Source: CAZAMP01 sp964486455 (GTDB taxonomy: Bacteria > Eisenbacteria > RBG-16-71-46 > CAZAMP01). Taken from it: a DNA stretch of 64,000 nucleotides. This document shows positions 53,259 through 61,966 of the stretch, in pieces. Within the stretch, counting starts at the first letter, position 1; every line of letters begins with the position of its first letter. The stretch lies in NCBI GenBank assembly GCA_964486455.1, contig CAZAMP010000005.1:1-64000 (forward strand). The letters are read 5' to 3'. The notes under the pieces are model-generated. The model was not told the origin of the DNA and ran no database searches. It saw only the letters and a program-made list of their open reading frames with translations. A program made the position numbers and the translations under genes.

Positions 53259-55565
53259 TTGTCGCGCGGACGTAGCGGATGGCGATCGCGCGAGGCGCGC
53301 GCGGTCGGGCTGCTGTTTGCCGCCCTCAGTCTCTTCTGGCTGGTGGCATTGGTCACCTATCGATCGCAGGCGGGGGGAACCGGAAGGGGCCTGCTGAGCG
53401 GTGTCCTGCCGGAGAATCTCTGCGGTGTCGCGGGAACCGCGCTGGCGGATTCATCCATCCTGCTCCTCGGGCATGTCGCGGCGCCGGCGCTCCCGCTGCT
53501 CGCTTTGGCGCTGGCCGTCCGACTCCTCAGGCCCCCTCGAGCCGGAGGGTGGCGTCCTTTCTTCCTGATCGGCGCATGGGCACTCTTCGTTCCCGCGCTG
53601 CTGCTCCTTGCAGGTGCCTCCGAGTCGTTCGCCGGCCGGGTGGGTACTTCCACGGCAGGTTTCCTCATGCAGGCCGTGGGGCGGATTGGCGCGTGGATCA
53701 TCGTGCTGGCCGTTGCCGGAGTCGGTCTGCTTCTCCTGACGGATTGGCGACTCCCGACGTCGTTGCCGGCCGCCCTAGGCCAAAGCGGCCGGGCGATCGC
53801 GCGGTTCACGAGGGGCGCCTCGGCGCTGGCGATCGCGCTGGTGGAGCGCGTGAGAACCGCGATCGGTAGCCGCGCCTCTCGGCTGGGCGGCTCGCCGTCC
53901 GACGAGGCCGCGACCCGGGAAGCGACCGAGCCCAAGGTCGTCACGGCGATCCGCGGGGTCGTCGCCCAGAAGCCCGAGGAAGCCGTCTCACCGGAACCGT
54001 ACACCGACTACTCCGATGCCGAGCCCGGGATCATAGAGCCCGAGGCCATCGAGTCCGCGGCCCGTTCCACGCGGCGCGCGCCCGTGAAGAAGGTCCGGCG
54101 CGAGAAGGGATATCGGAAGCAGCCCGCCGACGCGTTCGAGCTTCCCTCGACCGACCTCTTGGACGAGCCCCCGCCTAAGGTTGCGTCCGGGAGTCGCGAG
54201 GAGATCCTCGATCTCAGCGAAGTAATCCGCCGCACGCTGGAGGAGTTTGGCATCCGGGGACGGGTGGGCGAGGTTCATCGTGGACCGGTCATCACGCGAT
54301 ACGACTTCGAACCCGCGCCCGGCATCAAGGTCAATCAGATCACGAGCCGGGAAGACGACATCGCGCTGGCCCTGCGCACGGATCGGATCCGCATCCTCTC
54401 CCGCATTCCGGGTAAGGCGGCCGTGGGGATCGAGATTCCGAACCGAGAGCCCGAGGTCATCTACTTCAAGGAGATCGCGACCTCGAAGTCGTGGCAGGAA
54501 ACCCGCGGCTTTCTTCCGCTGATCTTCGGAACGGATACCGAGGGGAAGCCGTTCTGCGATCGTTTGGAGACGATGCCCCATCTGCTCATCGCCGGCGCCA
54601 CGAACTCCGGAAAATCCGTGTGTATCAACACTATCATCGCCAGCCTGCTCTTTCGCCATCGTCCTGAGGACCTTCGTCTGATCATGGTCGATCCGAAGAT
54701 GCTCGAGCTCACCTCCTACAACGGGATTCCTCACCTTGCGCTACCTGTCGTGACCGAGGCGCGTGACGCCGCGAAGGCGCTTCAGTGGCTCGTGGCGGAG
54801 ATGGAACGCCGCTACCGGGTCTTCGCTGCCCGCGGGGTCCGCAACATTCAGAGCTACCGGGCCAAGAGCGACGGTCCCGTCGACCCCGACGAGGAGCCGA
54901 TGGAGCACATGCCGTACATCGTTCTCGTGGTCGACGAGCTCGCCGATCTCATGATGACGTACGCTTCGGAGATCGAAACCCCCGTCGCCCGGCTGGCCCA
55001 GATGGCGCGGGCCGTGGGCATCCATATCATTCTCGCCACGCAGAGACCGTCGGTGGACGTGATCACCGGTGTGATCAAGGCGAATTTCCCCGCGCGAATC
55101 GCGTTCCAGGTCGCCTCGAAGGTGGACTCGCGCACGATCCTCGACCAGAACGGCGCCGAGACCCTGATCGGACGCGGCGACATGCTCTATCTGCCCGCCG
55201 GACGACCGGCGCCCATCCGTTTGCACGGCGCGTTCTTGACGGATGAAGACAACGAGAAGCTCGTCGACTACCTGAAAGGATTCGTGTCGGCCCTCGATCC
55301 CATCGACATCGAGGGCGAGGAGAAAAGAAATGGCGGCGTTCCCTCCAGCGAAGACCCCCTGTTCCAGGAAGCCGCGCGTCTCGTCGTGTTGCAGGGGCAG
55401 GCCTCAACTTCTTTCTTGCAACGTCGCTTGAAGGTCGGGTATGCCCGGGCGGGACGGATTGTCGACCAATTGGAACAGGCGGGCATCGTCGGGGGTTTTG
55501 AAGGAAGCAAGGCTCGAGAAGTACTGGTCGATATCAGTTACCTGGAGGAACATGGCATCGTCTGA
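53259..55565 (+). CDS. ftsK: DNA translocase FtsK/SpoIIIE
   Basis: FtsK pumps chromosomal DNA through the division septum. The 768-residue protein has four N-terminal membrane helices (about 15-170), a charged linker (about 200-300), the alpha and beta motor domains with Walker A GATNSGKSV, Walker B IVLVVDELADLMM, and AQMARAVGIHIILATQRPSVDVITGVIKANFP, and the C-terminal gamma winged helix (ASTSFLQRRLKVGYARAGRIVDQLEQAGIVG in outline), which reads orientation sequences. The TTG start follows CAGGAGG. It overlaps lolA by 14 bases. Confidence 0.95.
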   Translation: MSRGRSGWRSREARAVGLLFAALSLFWLVALVTYRSQAGGTGRGLLSGVLPENLCGVAGTALADSSILLLGHVAAPALPLLALALAVRLLRPPRAGGWRPFFLIGAWALFVPALLLLAGASESFAGRVGTSTAGFLMQAVGRIGAWIIVLAVAGVGLLLLTDWRLPTSLPAALGQSGRAIARFTRGASALAIALVERVRTAIGSRASRLGGSPSDEAATREATEPKVVTAIRGVVAQKPEEAVSPEPYTDYSDAEPGIIEPEAIESAARSTRRAPVKKVRREKGYRKQPADAFELPSTDLLDEPPPKVASGSREEILDLSEVIRRTLEEFGIRGRVGEVHRGPVITRYDFEPAPGIKVNQITSREDDIALALRTDRIRILSRIPGKAAVGIEIPNREPEVIYFKEIATSKSWQETRGFLPLIFGTDTEGKPFCDRLETMPHLLIAGATNSGKSVCINTIIASLLFRHRPEDLRLIMVDPKMLELTSYNGIPHLALPVVTEARDAAKALQWLVAEMERRYRVFAARGVRNIQSYRAKSDGPVDPDEEPMEHMPYIVLVVDELADLMMTYASEIETPVARLAQMARAVGIHIILATQRPSVDVITGVIKANFPARIAFQVASKVDSRTILDQNGAETLIGRGDMLYLPAGRPAPIRLHGAFLTDEDNEKLVDYLKGFVSALDPIDIEGEEKRNGGVPSSEDPLFQEAARLVVLQGQASTSFLQRRLKVGYARAGRIVDQLEQAGIVGGFEGSKAREVLVDISYLEEHGIV

Positions 55566-56226
55566 CCCGTGGGCGGTGAGCGGTTGTGGCAGGCGCGTCA
55601 TCGCGCGATGGCTGTCGCTGTTGACTGCATTCTGGGTAGTGAGTGTCCCGGCTCAGGCCGACGAGAAACGGGACCAAGAGGTTGTCGGCCGTGTGCGTGA
55701 GGCGTACGCGAAGGTGCATACGCTTCGTGCCAGCTTCGTGCAGGTCAACAACTGGGAGATTGTTTCTCCCGACGCGGCGTACGAGGGTAGGATCCACCTG
55801 TCTCGGGACGGCCGCATCCGCATCGAGTACACGGAACCGGACGGGCATCTTCTGGTGTCGGATGGAGACTGGGTGTGGACCTACATCCCGGAGAGCGGGC
55901 AGGTCATCCAGTCGCCGGTGACCAGCGACCAGGGATCGGCGGCGAAACTCTTCGTCGATTTTCTGCAGGACCGCCGCGTGGTCGACGTCGCGTGGCGCGA
56001 TCCGATCGTCGAGATCACGCTCGAACCGGAGGAGGAGACGTCGCTTCGAAGACTTGTTGTCGGGGTGGACGCCGAGAGCGGACTCGGGCAGACTTTCGCG
56101 TGGACGGACCGTGAGGGCAACACGGCCCACTACACGTTTCGGGAATTCGAGACCAACGTTCGGCTGGATCCACAACTGTTCGAGTTCGTGATTCCAGAGG
56201 GTGTGGAACTGGTCCGACTGGATTAA
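55552..56226 (+). CDS. lolA: Outer-membrane lipoprotein carrier LolA
   Basis: LolA ferries lipoproteins across the periplasm. The 224-residue protein has a signal region (WLSLLTAFWVVSVPAQA, about 19-35) and the LolA pattern VREAYAKVHTLRASFVQ, GRIHLSRDGRIRIEYTEPDGHLLVSDGDWVWTYIPESGQVIQ in outline, and a C-terminal beta part. The ATG at 55552 lies inside the ftsK end, close behind GGAGG; a GTG at 55576 is possible. ftsK-lolA is a common gene pair. Confidence 0.9.
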   Translation: MASSDPWAVSGCGRRVIARWLSLLTAFWVVSVPAQADEKRDQEVVGRVREAYAKVHTLRASFVQVNNWEIVSPDAAYEGRIHLSRDGRIRIEYTEPDGHLLVSDGDWVWTYIPESGQVIQSPVTSDQGSAAKLFVDFLQDRRVVDVAWRDPIVEITLEPEEETSLRRLVVGVDAESGLGQTFAWTDREGNTAHYTFREFETNVRLDPQLFEFVIPEGVELVRLD

Positions 56227-56299
56227 GTAAACGGAGCCTCGGACAACATTCGGGCAACGCACAATGAGAAGTGAGAGCATGATCTTGCGGGGAAGAAGG

Positions 56300-57265
56300 A
56301 TGAAGCACATATCGTATCGTGGATTGGGTCTCGTCGTCGGCCTGCTCGTTGTCTTCGGTGCTGGATCCGCGGCGGCGCAGGCCCAAAGCGGGTTGGCAGG
56401 TGATGAGGCGTCTTCGGGGGCACTCACGCACCTGGGAATGCTCCGCCAGGTCGTGCGCTCGGCGACGGAAGAAATGCTGGATGGCATGACGCTTCCGACG
56501 GGCGAGGCACTGACCGTGATCGCGTCGCACCAGCACGGTGCGAACTGGCTCGTGGCGGACGAGCTCGCGAGCATTCTCTCCCGGAGCGGATATCGCGTTC
56601 GCATCGAGAAGGGGGTGATCGAGGAGCCCGCGCCATCGACGCCGCCTCCCCCTGAAGCTCAGCAGGAGGACTCGGGCGAAGAGCGACGGCCCGAGGGGGG
56701 AGAATGGCAGGACGACAGTTTCTTCGAGGACGATCTGGAAGAGGGTGCTGAGGACAGTACGGCGGCCGAGGACGAGTTCGGTGGTGATTGGGAGGACGAG
56801 GGGGAGCAGGAGGACCAATCGGACGACATTCTCGGCGCGCTCATGGAGATGGAAGCCACGACGGCCGCTTCCGAGCCGGTCGCGACGCCGAAGTCGAGTG
56901 AGGCGGTGGCGCCCGCCCGTCAGCTCAGCGGGCCCGTGCTGGAGTTTCGCGTGATCGAGTGCGCCGTCAAGTACGTCGGCGTCCATCGGGCGTACTTCCT
57001 CGGACCGAAGCGAGTGGAGCGCGCCGCTCTGGTGGATCTGAGCAGTCGATTGATCGACGGCGAAACGCGCGAGGTCCGATGGACCGGGGCCGGGGAGGGC
57101 ATCGCGGTCGACAGGGTCGCGAAATCGAAACTCCCACTGTACGAATCATCCGACTTCACGCCACCGTCCCTCGAAGAGCCGGGAGCGCTCCGCTATGTGG
57201 AGCCCGTTCTTGTCGGGGGGATCGTGACGGGTTTGGTCTATTTGTTCTATACGAATCAGGACTGA
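56300..57265 (+). CDS. Secreted acidic protein of unknown function
   Basis: I do not recognise this 321-residue protein. It has a signal peptide (MKHISYRGLGLVVGLLVVFGAGSAAAQA), a folded N-terminal part (about 40-115), a strongly acidic low-complexity stretch rich in Glu, Asp and Gly (about 125-185), and a C-terminal conserved-looking domain (VLEFRVIECAVKYVGVHRAYFLGPKRVERAALVDLSSRL in outline). A final hydrophobic segment (VLVGGIVTGLVYLFYT) may anchor it. The ATG at 56300 puts the signal peptide at the N-terminus; two upstream in-frame ATGs are possible. It sits between lolA and bamD, suggesting an envelope role. Confidence 0.7.
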   Translation: MKHISYRGLGLVVGLLVVFGAGSAAAQAQSGLAGDEASSGALTHLGMLRQVVRSATEEMLDGMTLPTGEALTVIASHQHGANWLVADELASILSRSGYRVRIEKGVIEEPAPSTPPPPEAQQEDSGEERRPEGGEWQDDSFFEDDLEEGAEDSTAAEDEFGGDWEDEGEQEDQSDDILGALMEMEATTAASEPVATPKSSEAVAPARQLSGPVLEFRVIECAVKYVGVHRAYFLGPKRVERAALVDLSSRLIDGETREVRWTGAGEGIAVDRVAKSKLPLYESSDFTPPSLEEPGALRYVEPVLVGGIVTGLVYLFYTNQD

Positions 57266-57335
57266 TCGATAGCGTCGGTGCCGATGGTGCCCGCCGGTGG
57301 ATCGACCGGTGTGTGTGTGGAGACTTGAACAGACG

Positions 57336-58127
57336 ATGAATGGGGTGGGGAGACACATACTGCTCGTGATGCTGGCGTTCGTCAGCGCGGGCTGCGGTGG
57401 AGGCGCCGGGCTGCGCGAGGTGGATCCCGCCGATATGCTCGCGCGCGCCGAGCGGTCGGTGAAGAAGGGTGACTACCTGCGGGCGATCGAAGATCTCGAG
57501 CGCATAGCGATCGATCATCCGGGTGTCGCTTTCATCGACGACGTGGTGTTCCTTCTCGGGAAAGCACGGCTCGAGATGAAGGAGTACGTCGAGGCGGAAG
57601 GGCAGTTCAAGCGGCTCGGTCGGGACTATCCATTCAGCGAGCACGCAGACGACGCGTTCTTCTTGACCGGAGAATGCTACTTCCGTCAGCGTGGCTCTCC
57701 GCAGCTCGACCCCACGATGGCGGAGACGGCGCTGGCGACGTTTCGCCGCTTCGTCGACGAGTACCCCGAGAGTGACCGCATCGAGGAAGCCGGTGGGAAG
57801 ATCCAGCAACTGCGCGAGTTCCTGGCGGAGAAGCGCTACCTGAACGGGCGGCAGTACCTTCGGCATCGCCACCTCTCGGCGGCCGTTATCTATCTCGAAG
57901 GCGTGTTCCTCGAGTTCCCGGAGACGAAGGTCGTTCCCGATGCGCTGTTCGAGCTGGCGAAGACTCACGTCCGCATGGGAAAGGCGTGCAAGGCGCTCGA
58001 GACGGTCACGACAATTGAATCGCTGCCCCAGGTGCGCGGTCGATCCGACTGGCTGTTGCAGGTGAGGAGCGAGAGCGAGAGCTGGGAGTGTGAGACCGCA
58101 GCCGCCCGCGACAGCACGGGGGGATGA
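57336..58127 (+). CDS. bamD: BamD-like outer-membrane assembly lipoprotein
   Basis: BamD is the TPR lipoprotein of the BAM complex that inserts outer-membrane proteins. The 263-residue protein has a lipobox (FVSAGC, Cys20) and five TPR-like repeats with the typical A..LYQ-like spacing (AERSVKKGDYLRAIEDLERI, ARLEMKEYVEAEGQFKRLGRDYPFSEHADDAFFLTGECYF in outline, HLSAAVIYLEGVFLEFPET). The ATG at 57336 was chosen as it places the lipobox correctly. It is followed after three bases by nadD. Confidence 0.85.
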   Translation: MNGVGRHILLVMLAFVSAGCGGGAGLREVDPADMLARAERSVKKGDYLRAIEDLERIAIDHPGVAFIDDVVFLLGKARLEMKEYVEAEGQFKRLGRDYPFSEHADDAFFLTGECYFRQRGSPQLDPTMAETALATFRRFVDEYPESDRIEEAGGKIQQLREFLAEKRYLNGRQYLRHRHLSAAVIYLEGVFLEFPETKVVPDALFELAKTHVRMGKACKALETVTTIESLPQVRGRSDWLLQVRSESESWECETAAARDSTGG

Positions 58128-58130
58128 GCG

Positions 58131-58715
58131 GTGAGAATCGGAATCTTTGGTGGATCGTTCGACCCGATCCACATGGGACACCTCGTCATCGCGAACGAGG
58201 CCTTCACGCAACTTACCCTCGACCGCATGATCGTCGTTCCGACGGCGAATCCGCCTCACAAGCCGCTCGGCTCACTCACCCCCATCCAGGATCGACTCGC
58301 CATGGTCAGAGTCGCCATCCGCGGAATCGAATCATGGGATACCACGGAGCACGAGTCGGGTGAGCAGATCGCCTATACCGTGGATACGCTGAAGATGGCC
58401 AGCGACCTCTACGGTCCTGACGCCAGGCTGTTCCTCATCCTTGGGGAAGACAGTCTCGTCGACCTCGAGAACTGGAAGAACCCCGACGAGATTCGACGCC
58501 TCGCCGAACTCGTCGTCTACATGCGTCGCGGGAGTGATTCGGCCGAGATCGAATTCCCACACCGGCGTCTCGAGGGCCCCTGGATCGATGTGTCCTCGAC
58601 ATGGGTACGCGATCGAGTCGGACGGGGAGAGCCGATCCGCTTTTGGGTTCCCGAGCCGGTCAGGATCTACATCGCCCGCCACCGTCTGTACGGGTACCGA
58701 GGAGGATCATGCTGA
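58131..58715 (+). CDS. nadD: Nicotinate-nucleotide adenylyltransferase
   Basis: NadD forms deamido-NAD from NaMN and ATP. The 194-residue protein has the nucleotidyl loop IGIFGGSFDPIHMGHLVIA, VVPTANPPHK, LILGEDSLVDLENWKNPDEI and the ISSTxIR-like VSSTWVRDRV. The GTG start gives family length. Its end overlaps coaE by seven bases. Confidence 0.94.
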   Translation: MRIGIFGGSFDPIHMGHLVIANEAFTQLTLDRMIVVPTANPPHKPLGSLTPIQDRLAMVRVAIRGIESWDTTEHESGEQIAYTVDTLKMASDLYGPDARLFLILGEDSLVDLENWKNPDEIRRLAELVVYMRRGSDSAEIEFPHRRLEGPWIDVSSTWVRDRVGRGEPIRFWVPEPVRIYIARHRLYGYRGGSC

Positions 58716-59341
58716 CGCTCGGACTCACGGGAGGTGTCGCTTCCGGCAAGAGCGAGGTGGCCCGAGTCCTGTCCGAGCAGGGAGCGATTCACATCGACGC
58801 GGATGAGGTCGCGCGCCGATTGACGGAACGCCCCGGGAAGGTTCTCGATCGCATTCGACGAGAATTTGGTGACGCTGTCTTTTCCGCCGACGGGAAGCTC
58901 GACCGCTCTTCCATCGCCGAGCGCGTGTTCGCGGATCCGGACGCCCGGCGAAAGCTGGAGTCGATCCTGCATCCCGAGATCCGCGCCGATATCGCGGCCG
59001 AGATCGAACGCAACCGTACGAGTGGACACCGGGGCGTCGTCGTCGTGGAGGCCGCTCTTCTGGTTGAGTCCGGGCGCGCGGACGCGTACGATCTGTTGCT
59101 TGTGGTTGAGGCGCCGGACGTCATCAAGCGATCCCGCCAGGTGAACACGCGTGGCAGCACGGCTGAGGACGCCGATGGGCGGATCCGTGCTCAAGCCCGC
59201 CCGGCACAGAAGCTCATGACCTCGGATATCGTCATATGGAACGACGGGGATCTGCAGACGCTACGGGCGCGCGGGCGCGATGTGTGGCATTATCTCCGCC
59301 GACGATTCGAGCGAGGCGGCGTAATGGAACGGCAGGAATAG
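58709..59341 (+). CDS. coaE: Dephospho-CoA kinase
   Basis: CoaE adds the 3'-phosphate that completes coenzyme A. The 210-residue protein has the P-loop LGLTGGVASGKSEVA, IDADEVARRL, LHPEIR and a VVVEAALLVESG segment matching the PLLFE motif region. The ATG at 58709 follows GGAGG; the longer in-frame extension lies inside nadD and was rejected. Confidence 0.93.
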   Translation: MLTLGLTGGVASGKSEVARVLSEQGAIHIDADEVARRLTERPGKVLDRIRREFGDAVFSADGKLDRSSIAERVFADPDARRKLESILHPEIRADIAAEIERNRTSGHRGVVVVEAALLVESGRADAYDLLLVVEAPDVIKRSRQVNTRGSTAEDADGRIRAQARPAQKLMTSDIVIWNDGDLQTLRARGRDVWHYLRRRFERGGVMERQE

Positions 59342-59360
59342 ACGAGTGGGGAGCACGATC

Positions 59361-60474
59361 ATGACCCTGGAAACCAGACAGCGGCTCGATCGCTATCGAG
59401 AGAAGCTCGACGGGCTCAGGGGGTTTCTTTGATATTGACGACAAGCGCGCCATCATCGGGAAGCTCGAAGAGAAGATGGCTTCACCCGGATTCTGGCAGG
59501 ACCGGGAAACGGCCCAGCACGCCATCACGCAGCTGAAGGGTGTCAAGGCGATCGTCGCGGAGTGGACCTCGCTGGACCGTGACGTTTCGGACGCCGATGT
59601 GTTGTTGACGTTGGCGGCGGAAGAGAATGATGACGACGCGGCGCGGGAGGCCGAAAAAGTCGCCGCTGGCCTCGAAAAACGAATCGAGTCGTTCGAGCTC
59701 AAGAGCCTCCTTTCCGGTGAATACGATGCGATGGGGGCGATTCTCGAGATCAATCCCGGCGCGGGGGGGACGGACTGCCAGGACTGGGCGGCGATGTTGC
59801 ACCGCATGTACCTTCGCTGGGCCGAGCGCAGCGGCTACGCGGCCATGACGGTCGACTTCCAGGAGGGGCAGGAGGCCGGTATCAAGAGCGCGTCAGTCGA
59901 GATCCGCGGCGACTTCGCCTACGGGTATCTCCGGTCCGAGATCGGTGTGCATCGTTTGGTGCGCATCTCGCCGTTCGACGCGCAGCGGCGACGGCACACG
60001 TCATTTTCGAGCGTGATGGTGCTGCCGCTCATCGAGGGTGAGGGGGACCTGGAGATCTCCCCGGACGATCTGAAGATCGATACCTTTCGATCCTCCGGGG
60101 CGGGCGGGCAGCACGTCAACAAGACGGAATCCGCTGTCAGGCTGACGCACATCCCCACGGGGATAACGGTGAGTTGTCAGTCCGAGCGCAGCCAGCACCG
60201 CAATCGCGAGAGCGCGATGCGGATCCTCAGATCACGCCTCCTTATGCACAAGCACAAGGAACAGGAGCAGAAACGCGCGCAACTCGCCGGCGAGAAGAAG
60301 CCGATCGAGTGGAGCAGTCAGATTCGGTCGTATGTGTTCCATCCGTACACGCTCGTGAAGGATCATCGGACGGGATGCGAGACGTCGGACGTCGAAAAGG
60401 TGGCCGACGGTGAAATCGACATCTTCATCGACGCTTATCTCAAGGGACGGCGCCAGGAGGATGGAGCCAAATGA
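59361..60474 (+). CDS. prfB: Peptide chain release factor 2, with programmed +1 frameshift
   Basis: RF2 ends translation at UGA and UAA. The frame starting at ATG 59361 runs 23 codons to CTT at 59427-59429 and meets TGA at 59430-59432. Skipping the T at 59430 continues in the +1 frame to 60474, giving 370 residues, the normal RF2 length. The join is 59361-59429 with 59431-60474. The product has the tripeptide SPF (RISPFDAQRRR) and the catalytic GGQ in SSGAGGQHVNKTESAVRLTH. The frameshift is the family's known autoregulation: low RF2 slows reading of the in-frame UGA. It precedes the phosphohexomutase gene with an ATGA overlap. Confidence 0.95.
59418..59432 (+). promoter_or_regulatory. RF2 programmed frameshift site
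   Basis: AGGGGG (59418-59423) acts as an internal ribosome-binding sequence three bases before CTT TGA (59427-59432). The string matches the classical RF2 recoding signal. Confidence 0.95.
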
Positions 60475-61841
60475 ACCCGCATATCTTCAGGGAATACGAC
60501 ATTCGGGGAATCGCGGAAACCGACCTGAACGACGAGGCCGTAGCGACGCTCGGCCGGGCGATGGCGACGCACTACCGCGCGCACGGTGCGGTCAGCGTCG
60601 CGGTGGGCCGAGACGTTCGCCTGACGTCGCCGCGGATCCAGACCGCCCTCGTGAAAGGCCTGACGGAATGTGGGGTCGACGTCGTGGACTGCGGCATGCT
60701 TCCGACGCCGCTCTTGTATCATGCCACGGCCGTGGGATCGCTCGACGGCGGGATCATGGTCACGGGCAGTCACAACCCCATCGAGTACAATGGCCTCAAG
60801 CTCGTTCGTGCCGGTGCCCCGGTCTACGGTGACGAGATCAAGGAGATCGGCCGGGTGGCGCAGGTCGGCAGCTTCAGCGATGGGAGCGGGACCGTCACCG
60901 AGGTCGAGGCGTACGGACCGTATCGGGCGGAGGTCGAGCCGATCCTGGCTCCGAAACGCGGACTCCGGATCGTCATCGACTCCGGCAACGGTGCCGCCGC
61001 GCTGATTGCGGTCGAGCTGTTTCGAGCGCTGGGTCACGAGGTCGAGCCGCTCTACTGCGAGCCGGACGGGCGCTTTCCGAATCACCTTCCCGACCCGACC
61101 GTCCCCAAGTACATGACCGACCTCATCGCGCGCGTCGAGGCGACCGATGCGGAACTGGGAATCGGATTCGATGGAGATGCCGACCGGATCGGCGTGGTCG
61201 ATCGACGGGGCCGAATCGTCTGGGGCGACCAGATTCTGGCCCTTCTCGCTCGTGACCTCCTAGAGCGGCAACCGGGCGCGAGCGTTCTCTTCGATGTGAA
61301 GTGCTCACAGGCACTCGCGGAGGACATCACCGCGCACGGCGGCAAACCCGTGATGGGGGCGACGGGGCACTCGCTGATCAAGGCGAAGATGAAGGCGGAA
61401 GGAATTCCGCTCGCGGGCGAGATGTCCGGTCACATGTTCCTGGCGGAGCAGTATCGCGGTTTCGATGACGCGCTGTTCGCCGCGGGCCGGCTTCTGCAGG
61501 CCCTGGCACGATGGGGGCGGGGCCTGGATGAGCTCGTCGACGGATTGCCCCAGTACGAGAGCACGCCGGAGATCCGCGTGGAGTGTCCGGATGACGTCAA
61601 GTTTGACGTCGTTGCCCAGATGGTCCGGCAGTTCGAGCAAGACTACGATGTCAGCCGGGTTGATGGGGCCCGTGTCCAATTTGGGGACGGCTGGGGGCTT
61701 CTGCGGGCGTCGAATACGCAGCCCGTTTTGGTCATGCGCTTCGAAGCCAAGACGTCCGAGCGCCTGGCGGAGATCCGGAGTACTTTTGAAAACGCGCTGA
61801 AGTCGTTTCCGGAAGTGCACTTGGAGTCGGGCGACGCTTGA
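60471..61841 (+). CDS. Phosphomannomutase/phosphoglucomutase
   Basis: This 456-residue alpha-D-phosphohexomutase moves the phosphate of hexose phosphates between C6 and C1. It has the phosphoserine loop MVTGSHNPIEYNG, metal loop GFDGDADRIGVVD, sugar loop GEMSGHMFL and phosphate loop RASNTQPVLVMRFEA. The AlgC/ManB-type layout is clear. It could feed the sugar nucleotidyltransferase at 50.9 kb. A pentomutase role for ribose-1-phosphates is possible in principle but not indicated. Confidence 0.93.
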   Translation: MNPHIFREYDIRGIAETDLNDEAVATLGRAMATHYRAHGAVSVAVGRDVRLTSPRIQTALVKGLTECGVDVVDCGMLPTPLLYHATAVGSLDGGIMVTGSHNPIEYNGLKLVRAGAPVYGDEIKEIGRVAQVGSFSDGSGTVTEVEAYGPYRAEVEPILAPKRGLRIVIDSGNGAAALIAVELFRALGHEVEPLYCEPDGRFPNHLPDPTVPKYMTDLIARVEATDAELGIGFDGDADRIGVVDRRGRIVWGDQILALLARDLLERQPGASVLFDVKCSQALAEDITAHGGKPVMGATGHSLIKAKMKAEGIPLAGEMSGHMFLAEQYRGFDDALFAAGRLLQALARWGRGLDELVDGLPQYESTPEIRVECPDDVKFDVVAQMVRQFEQDYDVSRVDGARVQFGDGWGLLRASNTQPVLVMRFEAKTSERLAEIRSTFENALKSFPEVHLESGDA

Positions 61842-61966
61842 CACATCCGTAGCCCTTCGATAGGCTCAAACTAGTTAACTAAGGTAATGGCGCACTGCCT
61901 CTTAGGTATCCGGTGAGGGCTTCCCGGGGGTTGGGAGTGGGTGGGAGCCTTAGAGGAGGAATCAAG

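Noticed and set aside
59361..60474. prfB as a frameshifted pseudogene
   Set aside because: The break coincides exactly with the known RF2 recoding signal and the two parts join to a normal-length protein.
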